Positions 32,347-41,935 of a stretch of 64,000 nt of DNA are shown in pieces. Numbering within the stretch: the stretch's first letter is position 1; each line of letters opens with the position of its first letter. The position numbers and the translations under genes are program-made. Source of the stretch: Pseudomonas solani (lineage in GTDB: Bacteria > Pseudomonadota > Gammaproteobacteria > Pseudomonadales > Pseudomonadaceae); NCBI RefSeq assembly GCF_026072635.1, contig NZ_AP023081.1, positions 1,196,001 through 1,260,000 of the forward strand, in the 5' to 3' direction. The notes under the pieces are model-generated. The model had not been told where the DNA came from. It saw only the letters and a program-made list of their open reading frames with translations, and did not search any database.

Positions 32347-34125
32347 ATGCCGGCCTACCGCGCGCCGCTCCGCGACATGCGCTTTGTGTTCGATGAAGTA
32401 CTCGATGCCTATACGCACCTGCAGGCTTTGCCATCCCAAGGGGAATTCGGCACGGACCTGGGCAGCGCGATCCTCGAAGAGGCGGCGCGCCTGGCTGAGG
32501 GGGTGCTGGCCCCGCTGAACAGCTCGGGCGACAAGGAAGGCTGTCATTACGACCCGGCGACCCGCGCGGTGAAGACGCCCGCCGGGTTCCGCGAGGGCTA
32601 CCGCCAGTTCGCCGAAGGCGGCTGGACGGCGCTGGCCTGCCCCACCGAGTTCGGCGGCCAGGGCCTGCCCCATGTGCTGAACATGATGGTGGAGGAGATG
32701 GTGTGTTCGGCGAACCTGTCGCTGGGCATGTACCCGGGCCTGACCCACGGCGCCATCAATGCCCTCACCGCCCACGGCACCCGCGAGCAGCAGGAGGCCT
32801 ACCTGCCGAAGCTGATCAGCGGTGAGTGGACCGGCACCATGTGCCTGACCGAGCCGCAGTGCGGCACGGACCTGGGGCTGATCCGCACCCGCGCCGAACC
32901 CCAGGCGGACGGCAGCTACGCGCTGAGCGGCACGAAGATCTGGATCACCGGCGGCGAGCACGATCTGGTGGAGAACATCGTCCACCTGGTGCTGGCCCGC
33001 CTGCCCGATGCGCCGGCCGGGGTGAAGGGGATTTCGCTGTTCCTGGTGCCCAAGTTCCTCGCCGATGGCAGCCGCAACCCGGCGTTCTGCGGCGGGTTGG
33101 AGCACAAGATGGGCATCAAGGGCTCGGCCACCTGCGTGATGAATTTCGAGGGCGCCAAGGGCTGGCTGATCGGCGAGCCCCACAAGGGCCTGCGCTGCAT
33201 GTTCACGATGATGAACTCGGCACGCCTGATGGTGGGCATGCAGGGCCTGGGCATTGCCGAGAACGCTTACCAGATCAGCCTGGGCTTCGCCCGCGAGCGC
33301 CTGCAGAGCCGCTCGCTGAGCGGGCCGAAGGCGCAGGACAAGCCGGCGGACCCGATCCTGGTTCACCCGGATGTGCGGCGCATGCTGCTGCGCCAGAAGG
33401 TGATGATCGAGGGCAGCCGCGCGCTGGCCTACTTCACCGGCCTGCATCAGGACATCGCCCACGACCACCCGGACGCCGAGGTGCGCCAGCAGGCAGACGA
33501 CCTGGTGCAACTGCTGACGCCGGTGGTGAAGGCCTTCCTCACCGACGAGGGCTTCGCCTGCGCCAACGAGGGCCTGCAGGTGATGGGCGGCTCGGGCTTC
33601 ACCGAGGACTGGGGCATCGAGCAACTGGTGCGGGATTGCCGCATCACCCGTATCTACGAAGGCACCAACGGCATCCAGGCGCTGGACCTGGTGGGCCGCA
33701 AGCTGGCCCTGGGCGGCGGCCGTGCGGTGCGTGGCTTCTTCCAGTTGGTGGGTGAATGGCTCAAGGCCAACCCCGAGGCGGCACACGTGGCCAAGGTGGA
33801 CAAGGCGCTGCGCCAGTTGCAGCAGGCGACGATGTGGCTGGCCACCGAAGGCATGAAGGACCCGGAACAGGCCGGCGCGGCGGCCACGCCCTACCTGCGG
33901 CTGTTCGCGCTGACCACGCTGGCCTGGCTGTGGGCCCGCATGGCTCAGGTGGCCCAGGCCAAGCTGGACGCCGGCAGCGAGGAGAAGACCTTCTACGGCG
34001 CCAAGCTGAAGTCCGCCGACGTCTACATGACCCGAACCCTGACCGAGACCGACGGCCTGCTGGCCGAGGTGATGGCAGGCAAAGCATCCCTGATGGCGTT
34101 CAACGAGGACGAGTTCGCCGCATAG
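32347..34125 (+). CDS. Acyl-CoA dehydrogenase (C-terminal extended, DmdC-like)
   Basis: 592 residues. FAD-dependent acyl-CoA oxidation. Visible features are MCLTEPQCGTDLGLIRT (about residues 160-176), KIWITGGEHDLVENI near 198 and the catalytic-loop region RITRIYEGTNGIQALDLVGR near 432-451. The length with an extra C-terminal domain matches the large FadE/DmdC-like group rather than short mitochondrial-type enzymes. Chain-length preference cannot be read from sequence. AGAGGA precedes the ATG. The gene stands alone with a strong terminator and a striking repeated operator upstream. Confidence 0.92.
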   Translation: MPAYRAPLRDMRFVFDEVLDAYTHLQALPSQGEFGTDLGSAILEEAARLAEGVLAPLNSSGDKEGCHYDPATRAVKTPAGFREGYRQFAEGGWTALACPTEFGGQGLPHVLNMMVEEMVCSANLSLGMYPGLTHGAINALTAHGTREQQEAYLPKLISGEWTGTMCLTEPQCGTDLGLIRTRAEPQADGSYALSGTKIWITGGEHDLVENIVHLVLARLPDAPAGVKGISLFLVPKFLADGSRNPAFCGGLEHKMGIKGSATCVMNFEGAKGWLIGEPHKGLRCMFTMMNSARLMVGMQGLGIAENAYQISLGFARERLQSRSLSGPKAQDKPADPILVHPDVRRMLLRQKVMIEGSRALAYFTGLHQDIAHDHPDAEVRQQADDLVQLLTPVVKAFLTDEGFACANEGLQVMGGSGFTEDWGIEQLVRDCRITRIYEGTNGIQALDLVGRKLALGGGRAVRGFFQLVGEWLKANPEAAHVAKVDKALRQLQQATMWLATEGMKDPEQAGAAATPYLRLFALTTLAWLWARMAQVAQAKLDAGSEEKTFYGAKLKSADVYMTRTLTETDGLLAEVMAGKASLMAFNEDEFAA

Positions 34126-34151
34126 CCAACCCTCTCCTCCGTATGCGCACG

Positions 34152-34189
34152 CCGGCAATCCCTCCCTTTTTGATTGCCGGTTTTTTTTT
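34152..34189 (+). terminator. Terminator of the acyl-CoA dehydrogenase gene
   Basis: CCGGCAATC / GATTGCCGG stem around a pyrimidine-rich loop, followed by nine T residues. Confidence 0.92.
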
Positions 34190-34199
34190 GCCCGGAATT

Positions 34200-34430
34200 G
34201 GGTCGGCCCGCAGGGTAGCGCCACGCGGGTTGGGGCCGTCGTAGGGTGGATCGCGCTTCATCGATCCACCGTCTGAGCCATGCCAGATGCCCATGGTGGA
34301 CAGGAAAAGCATCGCGAATGAATTCGCTCCCACGGGGTGGCGCCACCCTACAAGGCCGTGCCGAACACCCTTGGTGGATGGGAAGAGCGCCATCCACCCT
34401 ACGCCCCGGGCGGTGATGTGCCGGGGCGTG
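34200..34430. repeat. Intergenic palindromic repeats
   Basis: Contains GTAGGGTGGAT and ATCCACCCTAC elements in both orientations near 34241 and 34390, and GGGGTGGCGCCACCCTAC near 34333. The AATGAATTCGC element near 34317 also occurs near 3979. These are of the same families as in the interval at 3349-4028. No gene is seen. Confidence 0.6.
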
Positions 34431-34439
34431 GGGGCATGT

Positions 34440-34814
34440 TCATTCGCGATTGGCGAGGTGGCCGAGGTGGCCGAGGTGGCCGAGGTGGCGCACCAGCGTA
34501 TCGATCAGGAACCAACCCGAAAGCGACAGGCCGATGAACATCATCGGTACGCTCAGGAACAGCGCTCGCCCAACCCAGGCGGTCATGTCCTGCCCGTTCG
34601 ACAGGCAGTCGTGCAGCCCCTTGGTGTTGCCTTGGCAGTCGAAGTGCTCAAAGGCCCAGATGCCCCATTGCCATCCCAGCCAGGTAACGCCCACCGGGAG
34701 CAAGGCCAGCGCGTAGCGGCTCAACCAGCCCAGCCGCTCGGCGCGCTGCCAGAGCAACCAGGGCGGCGCGAACAACAGGGTGACGAGCAGTGGCCAGAAC
34801 AGCAGGTCGATCAT
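34440..34814 (-). CDS. Hypothetical membrane protein with a His-Leu-Gly repeat tail
   Basis: 124 residues from the ATG at 34814. Three hydrophobic segments (about residues 3-18, 30-48 and 83-103) suggest an inner-membrane protein. A pair of cysteines flanks a soluble loop (FDCQGNTKGLHDC). The C-terminus RHLGHLGHLGHLANRE is encoded by a 9-base tandem repeat. No family was recognised. Confidence 0.65.
   Translation of the reverse strand: MIDLLFWPLLVTLLFAPPWLLWQRAERLGWLSRYALALLPVGVTWLGWQWGIWAFEHFDCQGNTKGLHDCLSNGQDMTAWVGRALFLSVPMMFIGLSLSGWFLIDTLVRHLGHLGHLGHLANRE
34452..34487. repeat. Nine-base tandem repeat (GCCGAGGTG, four copies)
   Basis: Four adjacent 9-base units, the first with one change, in the 3' end of the membrane-protein gene. 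Copy-number change would keep the reading frame. Confidence 0.9.
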
Positions 34815-34965
34815 GGGGTACGTCCTGTACGGAAAGCGCCCAAGCAAGGGGCACGATCTTAGCGTCGTCGGGGCCGTGTCGGGTGCCTGAAAGAGATCCA
34901 CTGGCATGAGCACAAAGCAGCCTGTCATGCTTGCCCGAAGCGACAACCACCTGAAAGGAAGCATC

Positions 34966-35331
34966 TTGAAGAAAACTACGCTGGCACTCGCGCTCCTGGT
35001 AACCACCGCTCATGCGGACGACTTTGATATGAAGTCATACGTGGACAGCGCCTATAAGAAAGGCAACTCCGTCCTCTTCAAATGTGTCGAGGCCGATGGC
35101 TCATACGACTACATAGATCTCTATGGCGAAGACGAGATGCTGTGGACGAGGTACGTGGGGGGTGATCCGGTCACAAGGCAGTTCGTAAAGCCCAAAGTCT
35201 CGAAAGACAAGGTCGTGATTCCATTCGAAAACGCTTATGAAGGTGCCTCGGAACGAGTGTTCACCTTCGTGGCCAAGGACGGGAACAAGGTGACCTGGAA
35301 CTACGGGAAGCCATGCACCACTGAACTCTAG
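34966..35331 (+). CDS. Small secreted hypothetical protein
   Basis: 121 residues from a TTG at 34966, with AGGAA seven bases upstream. This start gives a clean signal peptide (KKTTLALALLVTTAHA) with cleavage near residue 17. An in-frame ATG at 34906 would bury the signal sequence. The mature part has FKCVEADGSYDYIDLYG and a second cysteine near the end (GKPCTTEL), possibly disulfide-bonded. Function unknown; base composition is slightly lower in GC than its neighbours. Confidence 0.65.
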   Translation: MKKTTLALALLVTTAHADDFDMKSYVDSAYKKGNSVLFKCVEADGSYDYIDLYGEDEMLWTRYVGGDPVTRQFVKPKVSKDKVVIPFENAYEGASERVFTFVAKDGNKVTWNYGKPCTTEL

Positions 35332-35384
35332 TGGCCTCATGTTCCCAGAAGGCTGAAGCGAGCCCTCCGGGAACCCTTAGCAAT

Positions 35385-35876
35385 TCACTTTCCCAGTCTC
35401 GATAGCGCTAGAGCCGTCCCAAACCCCGCCCCCACCACCATCACCGGCAACACCGCATACCCCAGCACCTCGATCGCCATCTCCAGGCTCGTGTAGGTGC
35501 TCCAGCTCGCCACCCGGTTGTCGAAGATGCTGATGTCCACCAGGTACCACGCAAGCATCGCCAGCAAGGTGGCCAAGGCCACTCTGAGCAGGCGGTGAGT
35601 GATGCGCTTGCCGAGCCAGCGGGCGAGCAGCAGAAACGGGATAAGCAGCAGCGCATGCACCAGCAGCTCCTCGGCCAGCGAGTAGCGGCCCATGTCCGAG
35701 GGTGGGTTGCTGGCGAAGGGCGCGAGCGCCCAGAGCCCCTGGAGCAGGGTGCCGATGATGAAGAGCAGGCTAATCGCCAGTGCGAGGCTGGCGGTGCGGA
35801 GTCCATTGCCCACGAAGTGATCCGTCCTGTGGATAAGGTGCGCATTGTATGCCGTGAGCGGGAGGTGAACCGCCAA
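35385..35876 (-). CDS. Hypothetical membrane protein
   Basis: 163 residues with four predicted membrane segments (about residues 28-50, 70-88, 100-115 and 138-157). Not recognised. The first 20 residues look soluble, and a start further in, near the GTG before GNGLRTASLALAIS, is possible. It is transcribed on the minus strand after the permease terminator and probably has its own promoter. Confidence 0.6.
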   Translation of the reverse strand: MAVHLPLTAYNAHLIHRTDHFVGNGLRTASLALAISLLFIIGTLLQGLWALAPFASNPPSDMGRYSLAEELLVHALLLIPFLLLARWLGKRITHRLLRVALATLLAMLAWYLVDISIFDNRVASWSTYTSLEMAIEVLGYAVLPVMVVGAGFGTALALSRLGK

Positions 35877-35898
35877 GGCGTTCGCGCCTGCCCAAATG

Positions 35899-35926
35899 AA
35901 AACACCCCGAACCAGTCGGGGTGTTT
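35899..35926 (-). terminator. Terminator of the amino-acid permease gene
   Basis: AAACACCCCGA-CTGGT-TCGGGGTGTTT, a perfect 11-base-pair stem 20 bases after the permease stop codon. Confidence 0.85.
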
Positions 35927-35945
35927 GGGTGCATCAGCGCGGCGG

Positions 35946-37340
35946 TCAGGAAGCTAGATCGCCTACCGCACTGTCCGCTTCGACCTTGGCCTTGAGGTTG
36001 AGCACCTTGTACAGCACGGTCAGCAGCACCAGGAACGCAGGGCCGATGTACAGGGCGATGCGGGTTTCCTCGAAGAAGGCCATCAGCACCACCACCAGCA
36101 CCAGGAAGGCCAGGGCGAGGTAGGAGCTGAGCGGGAACAGCCACATCTTGAACTGCAGCTTGCCCTGTTCGGCCGGGCTCAGGCTGCGGCGGAACTTCAT
36201 CTGCGCGAGCAGGATCATGGCCCAGGTCCAGATGGCGCCGAAGGTGGCGATGGAGGTGACCCAGACGAACACCTTCTCCGGTACCAGGTAATTCAGCAGC
36301 ACGCCGAGCAGCAGGGCGAAGATGGACAGCAGCAGCGCATTGCGCGGTACGCCATTGCCCGAGGTGCGGGCGAAGGGCTTGGGCGCCTGGCCGTGCTGGG
36401 CGAGGCTGTAGAGCATGCGCCCGGTGCTGAAGATGCCGCCGTTGCAGGAGCTCAGCGCGGCGGTGATGACCACGAAGTTGATGATGCCGGCGGCGGTCTT
36501 GATGCCCAGGCGCTCGAAGGTCATGACGAAGGGGCTGCCCTGGGTGCCGATCTCGTTCCACGGGTAGATGGACATGATCACGAACAGCGCGCCGACATAG
36601 AACAGCAGGATGCGCCAGAACACCGAGTTGATCGCGTTGGGGATGGTCTTCTGCGGGTTGCGGGCTTCGCCGGCGGTGAGGCCGATCATCTCCACGCCGA
36701 GGTAGGCGAACATGACCATCTGCAGCGACATGAGCACGCCCTGGATGCCGTTGGGCATGAAGCCGCCATGGTTCCACAGGTTGCTGATGCCGGTGGCGAT
36801 GCCGCCATTGCCGATGCCGAAGACGATCATCCCGGCGCCGGCCACGACCATGGCGATGATGGTGACGATCTTGATCAGGGCGAACCAGAACTCGAACTCG
36901 CCGAAGGCGCGCACGGTGATCAGGTTGATGGTGCCCATGCTCGCCAGGGCCAGCAGGGCCCAGATCCAGCGGTCCACGTCGGGGAACCAGATCTGCATGT
37001 AGATGGCGACGGCGGTGATCTCGGCGACGCAGGTCACCAGCCAGAGGAACCAGTAGTTCCAGCCGGTGAGGAAGCCGGCCAGCGGGCCGAGGTAATCCTG
37101 GGCGTAGCGGCTGAAGGAGCCGGCCACGGGGTTGTGCACGGCCATCTCGCCGAGGGCGCGCATGATCACGAGGATGGCGAGGCCACCGATGATGTAGGAG
37201 AGCATGATGGCGGGGCCGGCCATCTGGATGGCCTTGGCGGAGCCAAGGAACAGGCCGACGCCGATGCAGGCGCCGAGGGCCATGAGGCGGATGTGCCGCT
37301 CACCCAGGCCGCGTTGCAGTTCATGTTCGCTGCTGGACAT
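35946..37340 (-). CDS. Amino acid permease (APC superfamily, ProY/AroP-like)
   Basis: 464 residues with 12 predicted membrane segments. The start GLGERHIRLMALGACIGVGL contains the signature of the amino-acid transporter family of the APC superfamily, and GEARNPQKTIPNAINSVFWR lies between segments 6 and 7. The close relatives are proton-driven permeases for proline, aromatic or GABA substrates. The substrate cannot be fixed from sequence, though the protein looks nearest to ProY. It stands alone, with a terminator downstream and a 480-base upstream gap. Confidence 0.88.
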   Translation of the reverse strand: MSSSEHELQRGLGERHIRLMALGACIGVGLFLGSAKAIQMAGPAIMLSYIIGGLAILVIMRALGEMAVHNPVAGSFSRYAQDYLGPLAGFLTGWNYWFLWLVTCVAEITAVAIYMQIWFPDVDRWIWALLALASMGTINLITVRAFGEFEFWFALIKIVTIIAMVVAGAGMIVFGIGNGGIATGISNLWNHGGFMPNGIQGVLMSLQMVMFAYLGVEMIGLTAGEARNPQKTIPNAINSVFWRILLFYVGALFVIMSIYPWNEIGTQGSPFVMTFERLGIKTAAGIINFVVITAALSSCNGGIFSTGRMLYSLAQHGQAPKPFARTSGNGVPRNALLLSIFALLLGVLLNYLVPEKVFVWVTSIATFGAIWTWAMILLAQMKFRRSLSPAEQGKLQFKMWLFPLSSYLALAFLVLVVVLMAFFEETRIALYIGPAFLVLLTVLYKVLNLKAKVEADSAVGDLAS

Positions 37341-37820
37341 GTGAACCTCTTATTTTTGTAAAAGGGCTGGCACCCGCCGAGGGGTAACCCGGCAGGGCTG
37401 ACTGTTGTTTCCGGTGACCGGGTCGCGGGACCGGAAAGCAGAAGTCGCCCGTTCGGCAGCAAAGACAAGGCAGGCTTTGTCGGCCGGATACGGACGGTTG
37501 GCTGTTGTATAGAGGGGGCACCGAGGGGGCAATGCGACAATCGGCTTCCCGATTAAAACAGCTGAATCTGCCGCGCGAACTATACAGGGCGAGAGAAATA
37601 ACTTCGATGCGACCTTCTGACAGGCGGAGTCGTTCTGGTACGGCGGTTCTTGGAGCGAAAGAAGTCGACGCTACAGGTTCCTGGCCGTTTCGCCAGGAAA
37701 CATAAGCCCATGGCTGTCTGGTGCTGGGCTCGATGGGTTTCGCAGAGCTCTACCCATCCTACGGGTCCGTGACACAGGGTCCGGCGAAGGCGCTTCCCTG
37801 CCCCGCCGGATCCCGTTGCC
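37341..37820. other. Gene-free interval with one palindromic repeat
   Basis: 480 bases between permease and AraC genes. It contains GATGGGTTTCGCAGAGCTCTACCCATCCTACG-type sequence near 37733, the same hairpin family as at about 3575. The permease promoter must be here. No small gene was convincing. Confidence 0.5.
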
Positions 37821-38654
37821 CTACTTCAGCGGCAAGCAGATGCAGGTCTGCAGTTGCGCGGGCGGGGTGGTGCGTGGGTCGTTCATGTACATCTCGAACA
37901 TGGGGAAGTTCGCCGGCTCGTGGCCGCTGGCGGGCAGCCATTGCGAGAACATCCAGTTGTAGGGCTTTTCCATCTCGTTGTACGGGCCGGTGTAGGTCAG
38001 TACGGCGCAGCGGCCAGCGGGGATTTCGAAGCGCAGCAGCTCCTCGCCCAGCACGGCATCGGGCGCCACCGGGACGCAAGCCATCGAGCGCAACTCATGC
38101 TCGGGCACCTGGGCGGGGTCGTCGAAGTAGATGCCGTAGCCGACCGACTCGGGCTGGGCGATGCCGCGGATGGCGGCGAGCATGAAGACGCGGGCGAACT
38201 GCGGGCCGATTTCCTGGTAGCTGCCACGATGGGCCAGGCCTGCCAGGGTGACGCCGGGTAGGGTTTCGATCTTGATGGGGTACATGCCGAGCTCCTTGGG
38301 GTCGAAGGGTCGGGAGCGGGCTGCGCGATAGCGCCCCGGCGGGATGCCGAAGGCGGTGCCGAATGCCCGGTTGAACGCCGCGTCCGACTCGTAGCCGGCG
38401 CGCTGCGCCACATCACGCAAGGAAGCCTCGGGGTTGCCCAGTGCCACCGCCGCGCGGTGCATGCGGATGCGTTGCACCGTGGCGTTCACCGTCTCCCCCA
38501 TCAAGGCGCGGTAGACGCGATGGAAGTGGTACGGCGAAAGGCAGGCCAGGTCCGCCAGCCGGTACAGGTCCGGGTCGGCGTCGGGGTGGCGAGCCAGCCA
38601 GTGCAGGACGGGTTCCAGGCGCTGGCCGTAGTGGTTCAGGGTCTCGGGCTTCAT
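37821..38654 (-). CDS. AraC family regulator with GyrI-like effector domain
   Basis: 277 residues. Residues about 8-110 form the double helix-turn-helix (LADLACLSPYHFHRVYRALM and VAQRAGYESDAAFNRAFGTAFG). Residues about 124-277 are a GyrI-like small-molecule-binding domain (IKIETLPGVTLAGLAHRG, then YTGPYNEMEKPYNWMFSQWL). Regulators of this design (Rob/SoxS-like with GyrI) often sense hydrophobic drugs. The EamA exporter on the same strand upstream is a possible target. Confidence 0.9.
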   Translation of the reverse strand: MKPETLNHYGQRLEPVLHWLARHPDADPDLYRLADLACLSPYHFHRVYRALMGETVNATVQRIRMHRAAVALGNPEASLRDVAQRAGYESDAAFNRAFGTAFGIPPGRYRAARSRPFDPKELGMYPIKIETLPGVTLAGLAHRGSYQEIGPQFARVFMLAAIRGIAQPESVGYGIYFDDPAQVPEHELRSMACVPVAPDAVLGEELLRFEIPAGRCAVLTYTGPYNEMEKPYNWMFSQWLPASGHEPANFPMFEMYMNDPRTTPPAQLQTCICLPLK

Positions 38655-38786
38655 GCGGTCTCCTTGGAACGCACTGTAGCGACGGCGGTTTTGCAGATTT
38701 TGCGCTTTTTACGGGCGAGGCCGAAGGCGCCAGGGCAACGCTGTGCGCTGCTTGGCGAATGCGTTCTCCCCGCAGCGTCAGCGAAC

Positions 38787-39695
38787 CTACTTCGCCCGCT
38801 GGCGGGTACCGAGCAGCAGGCCGACGAAGATCATGCCGCCGCCCACCCAGTGGTAGCCCTGCAGCGCTTCGCCGAGGATGAGGAAGCCGAGGATCGCGGT
38901 GAACACCGGCATCAGGTAGTTGGTCAATGAGGCCTTGGCCACGCCGAGCACGGCGATGCCGTGGTTCCACAGCAAGTAGGCGATCAGCGAGGCGAAGGTT
39001 CCGGTGTAGCCGATGGCGGCGAGGTTGCGCAGGCTGGGCTCGAAGTGGGCGCCACTGGCCAGCTCCAGCAGGTAGAACGGCAGCAGCAGCGGCACGCCGC
39101 AGAGCGCCAGCGCACCGAGGAAGGCCAGCGGCGGGATGCCCTGGAACCAGGCCGCCCAGCGCCGTTGCAGCAGGGTGTAGAGCGCCCAGTCGAGCACCGC
39201 CAGCAGCATGATCAGGTCGCCCGGGTTGAAGCTCAGGCTGGCCAGCGAGGCCAGGCTGCCGCGGCCGATCAGCACCAGCAGCCCGAGGATGGCCACCGCC
39301 ATGCCCAGCCAGGCACGCCGCGTCGGCCATTCACCCAGCAACAGGCCGGCACCGATGAAGGTGGCCAGCGGCAGGCAGGTGTTGAGCAGGGTGAGGTTGA
39401 TCGCCACCGTGGTGCGCGCGGCGCAGTACAGCAGCACGCTGTAGGTGCTGATGCCCATCGCCGCCACCAGTACCAGGCGCCAGCCGGCGCGACGCACGGC
39501 GGCGCGGTGCTGCCAGAGGGGGCGGGCGACGAAGGGCAGGAGAATGGCCAGGGCCAGGCTCCAGCGCCAGAAGGTCAGGGCGATGGGCGGGATGTCGTCA
39601 TGGAAGGCCCGCGCCACCAGGGCGTTGCCGGCCCAGCAGGCGCTGGCCAGCAACAGGCCGGCCCAGGCCAGGGCCGGGGCGCGTGTTTCACTCAT
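38787..39695 (-). CDS. EamA/DMT family transporter
   Basis: 302 residues with ten predicted membrane segments in two EamA repeats (about residues 10-140 and 155-295). Typical features are TFWRWSLALAILLPF and, in the second repeat, ASLIAYLLWNHGIAVLGVAKAS. Family members export amino acids or metabolites; the substrate is unknown. The start follows 3 bases after the carbonic anhydrase stop on the same strand, so the two are probably co-transcribed. Confidence 0.88.
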   Translation of the reverse strand: MSETRAPALAWAGLLLASACWAGNALVARAFHDDIPPIALTFWRWSLALAILLPFVARPLWQHRAAVRRAGWRLVLVAAMGISTYSVLLYCAARTTVAINLTLLNTCLPLATFIGAGLLLGEWPTRRAWLGMAVAILGLLVLIGRGSLASLASLSFNPGDLIMLLAVLDWALYTLLQRRWAAWFQGIPPLAFLGALALCGVPLLLPFYLLELASGAHFEPSLRNLAAIGYTGTFASLIAYLLWNHGIAVLGVAKASLTNYLMPVFTAILGFLILGEALQGYHWVGGGMIFVGLLLGTRQRAK

Positions 39696-39698
39696 CGG

Positions 39699-40343
39699 TC
39701 AGCTCTGGCCCAAGGGGCGCAGGCGGTATTGCGGCGGCAGTTGCTCGATACCGCTGACGGTGACGTTGAGGTTCTTCCAACGGCCGTCCTTGATGCCGTA
39801 GATGCAGCCGTGCACGGACAGCTCCTGTCCACGGTGCCAGGCGTTCTGGACGATGGTGGTGTGGCTGACGTTGGCTACCTGCTGCATGACGTTGAGCTCG
39901 CACATGCGGTCGACGCGCTCTTCCTCACTGGTGAACTGCGCCAGGTGCTCGCGCTGGTCGTAGTAGAGGTCACGGATGGTGCGCAGCCAGCCGTCGATCA
40001 GGCCGAACTGCACGTCCTGCATGGCCGCGCGCACGCCGCCACAGCCATAGTGGCCGGTGACGAGAATGTGCTTCACCTTGAGCACGTCCACTGCGTACTG
40101 GACCACCGACAGGCAGTTGAGGTCGGTGTGCAGCACCACGTTGGCGACGTTGCGATGGACGAAGAGGTCGCCCGGCAGCATGCCGACGATCTCGTTGGCC
40201 GGCACGCGGGCATCGGAGCAGCCGATCCACAGGTATTCGGGCACCTGCTGCTTGGCCAGCTTCTCGAAGAACTGAGGGTCACGTTCCTTGATGTTCTCGG
40301 CCCAGCGGGCGTTGTTGTCGAACAGCTGCTGCAGGTCGCTCAT
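39699..40343 (-). CDS. can: Beta-class carbonic anhydrase
   Basis: 214 residues from the ATG at 40343. Zinc ligands C42 and D44 (CSDARVPAN), H98 and C101 (TGHYGCGGV) are all present, with R46 partnering D44 as in type II beta enzymes. It interconverts CO2 and bicarbonate in the cytoplasm, supplying carboxylases. It is the probable housekeeping zinc enzyme for which the gamma-class protein at 19028 could substitute. It lies upstream of the EamA gene on the same strand. Confidence 0.94.
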   Translation of the reverse strand: MSDLQQLFDNNARWAENIKERDPQFFEKLAKQQVPEYLWIGCSDARVPANEIVGMLPGDLFVHRNVANVVLHTDLNCLSVVQYAVDVLKVKHILVTGHYGCGGVRAAMQDVQFGLIDGWLRTIRDLYYDQREHLAQFTSEEERVDRMCELNVMQQVANVSHTTIVQNAWHRGQELSVHGCIYGIKDGRWKNLNVTVSGIEQLPPQYRLRPLGQS

Positions 40344-40429
40344 CGGTCTTCTCCTCATTCTTATGGCCGGCGCACCTTACGGAGGGTGCCAGGCTTTGAC
40401 AAGCGCCCGCCGCGCGCCGTCACAGCGGC

Positions 40430-41776
40430 TCAGCCCGCCGCCAGCACTTCCGCTACCGCACGCTCGGCCGCCTCCACGGCGCCGTCGAAATAGCCCATCC
40501 AGCGCGTGGCGGTTTCGGTACCGGCAAAGTGCAGGCGACCATGGGGCTCACGCAGGCGTGCCGCACCCGTGGTCCATAGCCCCGGCGGGAAACAGGCGGC
40601 GTAGCAGCCCCGGGCAAAAGGCTCATCGGCCCAGCACTTGTCCACATACTCCAGGGGCGCCAATGCCTCCTGGCCGAAGTAGCGAGCGAAGCACTCGAGC
40701 ACCACGGCGCGACGCTCGTCCTCGCTGCGCATGGACCAGTGCCGCGCCTCGTCGCCCTCGATGAAGCCCAGCAACACACCACCTGCTGAGCCGGGCAGGC
40801 TGTTATCGAAGGTCAGCCGTACCGGCCCCACTTCGCTGGTGGCCTGGCCGGAGAGCCCGCGCTCGCGCCAGAAGGGCCGCTGGTAATGCGCCATGCATTT
40901 GATCGAGGCGCCCTGGGGCTGGCGTTGCAGCATCTGGTCTCGCCAGCCGGGCAGCAACGGCGCCTGGGTGATTCTCAACAGCTGGGTCGGCGGCACGGCG
41001 AGGATCACCCGCCCAGCCTGGTAGCGCCCGCTATCGGTGAGCAGCTCGACGCCCTGACCATCCTGGCGCAGCGCTCGCACCGGCTGACCGAGGCGCACCG
41101 CATCGCCCAGGCGCGCAGCCAGTTCCAGGCAGATACGTTGCGAGCCGCCCTGGATACGGTCCTGCTGGGCGCCGTTCTCGACGCCGAGGATGCAGTCGAA
41201 ACCACTGCCGGCCTGCACGTAGAACAGCACATGAAGGAAGGACAGGTCGTGAGGGCTGGCGGCGAACACAGCGCCGCTCATCAGCTCGAACACCTTGCGC
41301 CCCTGGGCGGTCTTCAGGGTGCGGCGGATCCACTCGGCGAAGGTCATCGAGTCCCATTCTTCCGCACGCGGGTGGCGGGCCGGGTCATCCAGGGGGATCT
41401 GCCGTGACAGGCGCTCGAAGCGCATCTGCGCCTGCAGTACATCCAGCAGCACCAGCGGCGAGAAGCGCGGGATGGTGCCGCGATAGGGCTTCAGCCGGCC
41501 GCCGAAGAAGGTCAGGTTGTCGCCCTGGTTCCACAGCGGGAAGGTGGAGAGATTCAGTTCGCCCAGCAGCCCGAGGATGCGGTCCTGGGTCGGGCCCACC
41601 CACTGGCCACCCAGCTCCACCACATCGCCTGTGGATAACCCATGGTTGAGGGTGCGCCCGCCGACCCGCTCGTTGGCCTCCAGCACCTGCACGCGCTTGC
41701 CGGCACAGGCGAGGCGCCAGGCGGCGGTCAGCCCCGAGATACCTGCCCCGACCACGATCACGTCCGTTTGCTGCAT
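40430..41776 (-). CDS. Flavin monoamine oxidase family protein
   Basis: 448 residues from the ATG at 41776, which has AGGAGG upstream; the longer frame before it is rejected. The FAD-binding motif VIVVGAGISGLTAAWRLA begins at residue 6, followed by the GG motif EANERVGGRT. The C-terminal CYAACFPPGLWTTGAARL and HFAGTETATRWMGYFDGAVE are typical of MAO-type enzymes. A cysteine in the segment RGCYAACFPPG could be a covalent flavin site as in eukaryotic MAO. The amine substrate is unknown. Confidence 0.88.
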   Translation of the reverse strand: MQQTDVIVVGAGISGLTAAWRLACAGKRVQVLEANERVGGRTLNHGLSTGDVVELGGQWVGPTQDRILGLLGELNLSTFPLWNQGDNLTFFGGRLKPYRGTIPRFSPLVLLDVLQAQMRFERLSRQIPLDDPARHPRAEEWDSMTFAEWIRRTLKTAQGRKVFELMSGAVFAASPHDLSFLHVLFYVQAGSGFDCILGVENGAQQDRIQGGSQRICLELAARLGDAVRLGQPVRALRQDGQGVELLTDSGRYQAGRVILAVPPTQLLRITQAPLLPGWRDQMLQRQPQGASIKCMAHYQRPFWRERGLSGQATSEVGPVRLTFDNSLPGSAGGVLLGFIEGDEARHWSMRSEDERRAVVLECFARYFGQEALAPLEYVDKCWADEPFARGCYAACFPPGLWTTGAARLREPHGRLHFAGTETATRWMGYFDGAVEAAERAVAEVLAAG

Positions 41777-41935
41777 GGCGCCCTCCTCGCCTGATGGTGG
41801 CAAAAGGGTACGCCGGTACCAGAAGTCGGAAAATGGCCGTAAATGCCAGACTGGCCGACGGATCGGGGCAAATGGGGGGAATCTTTCCGCGTGGAGACCG
41901 TCCACCCTCCATAGCCACAGCGTGGAGGCCACGCC

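Noticed and set aside
32332..34224. Minus-strand ORF of 630 codons
   Set aside because: Antisense shadow of the acyl-CoA dehydrogenase gene caused by high third-position GC; His- and Ala-rich product with no domain.
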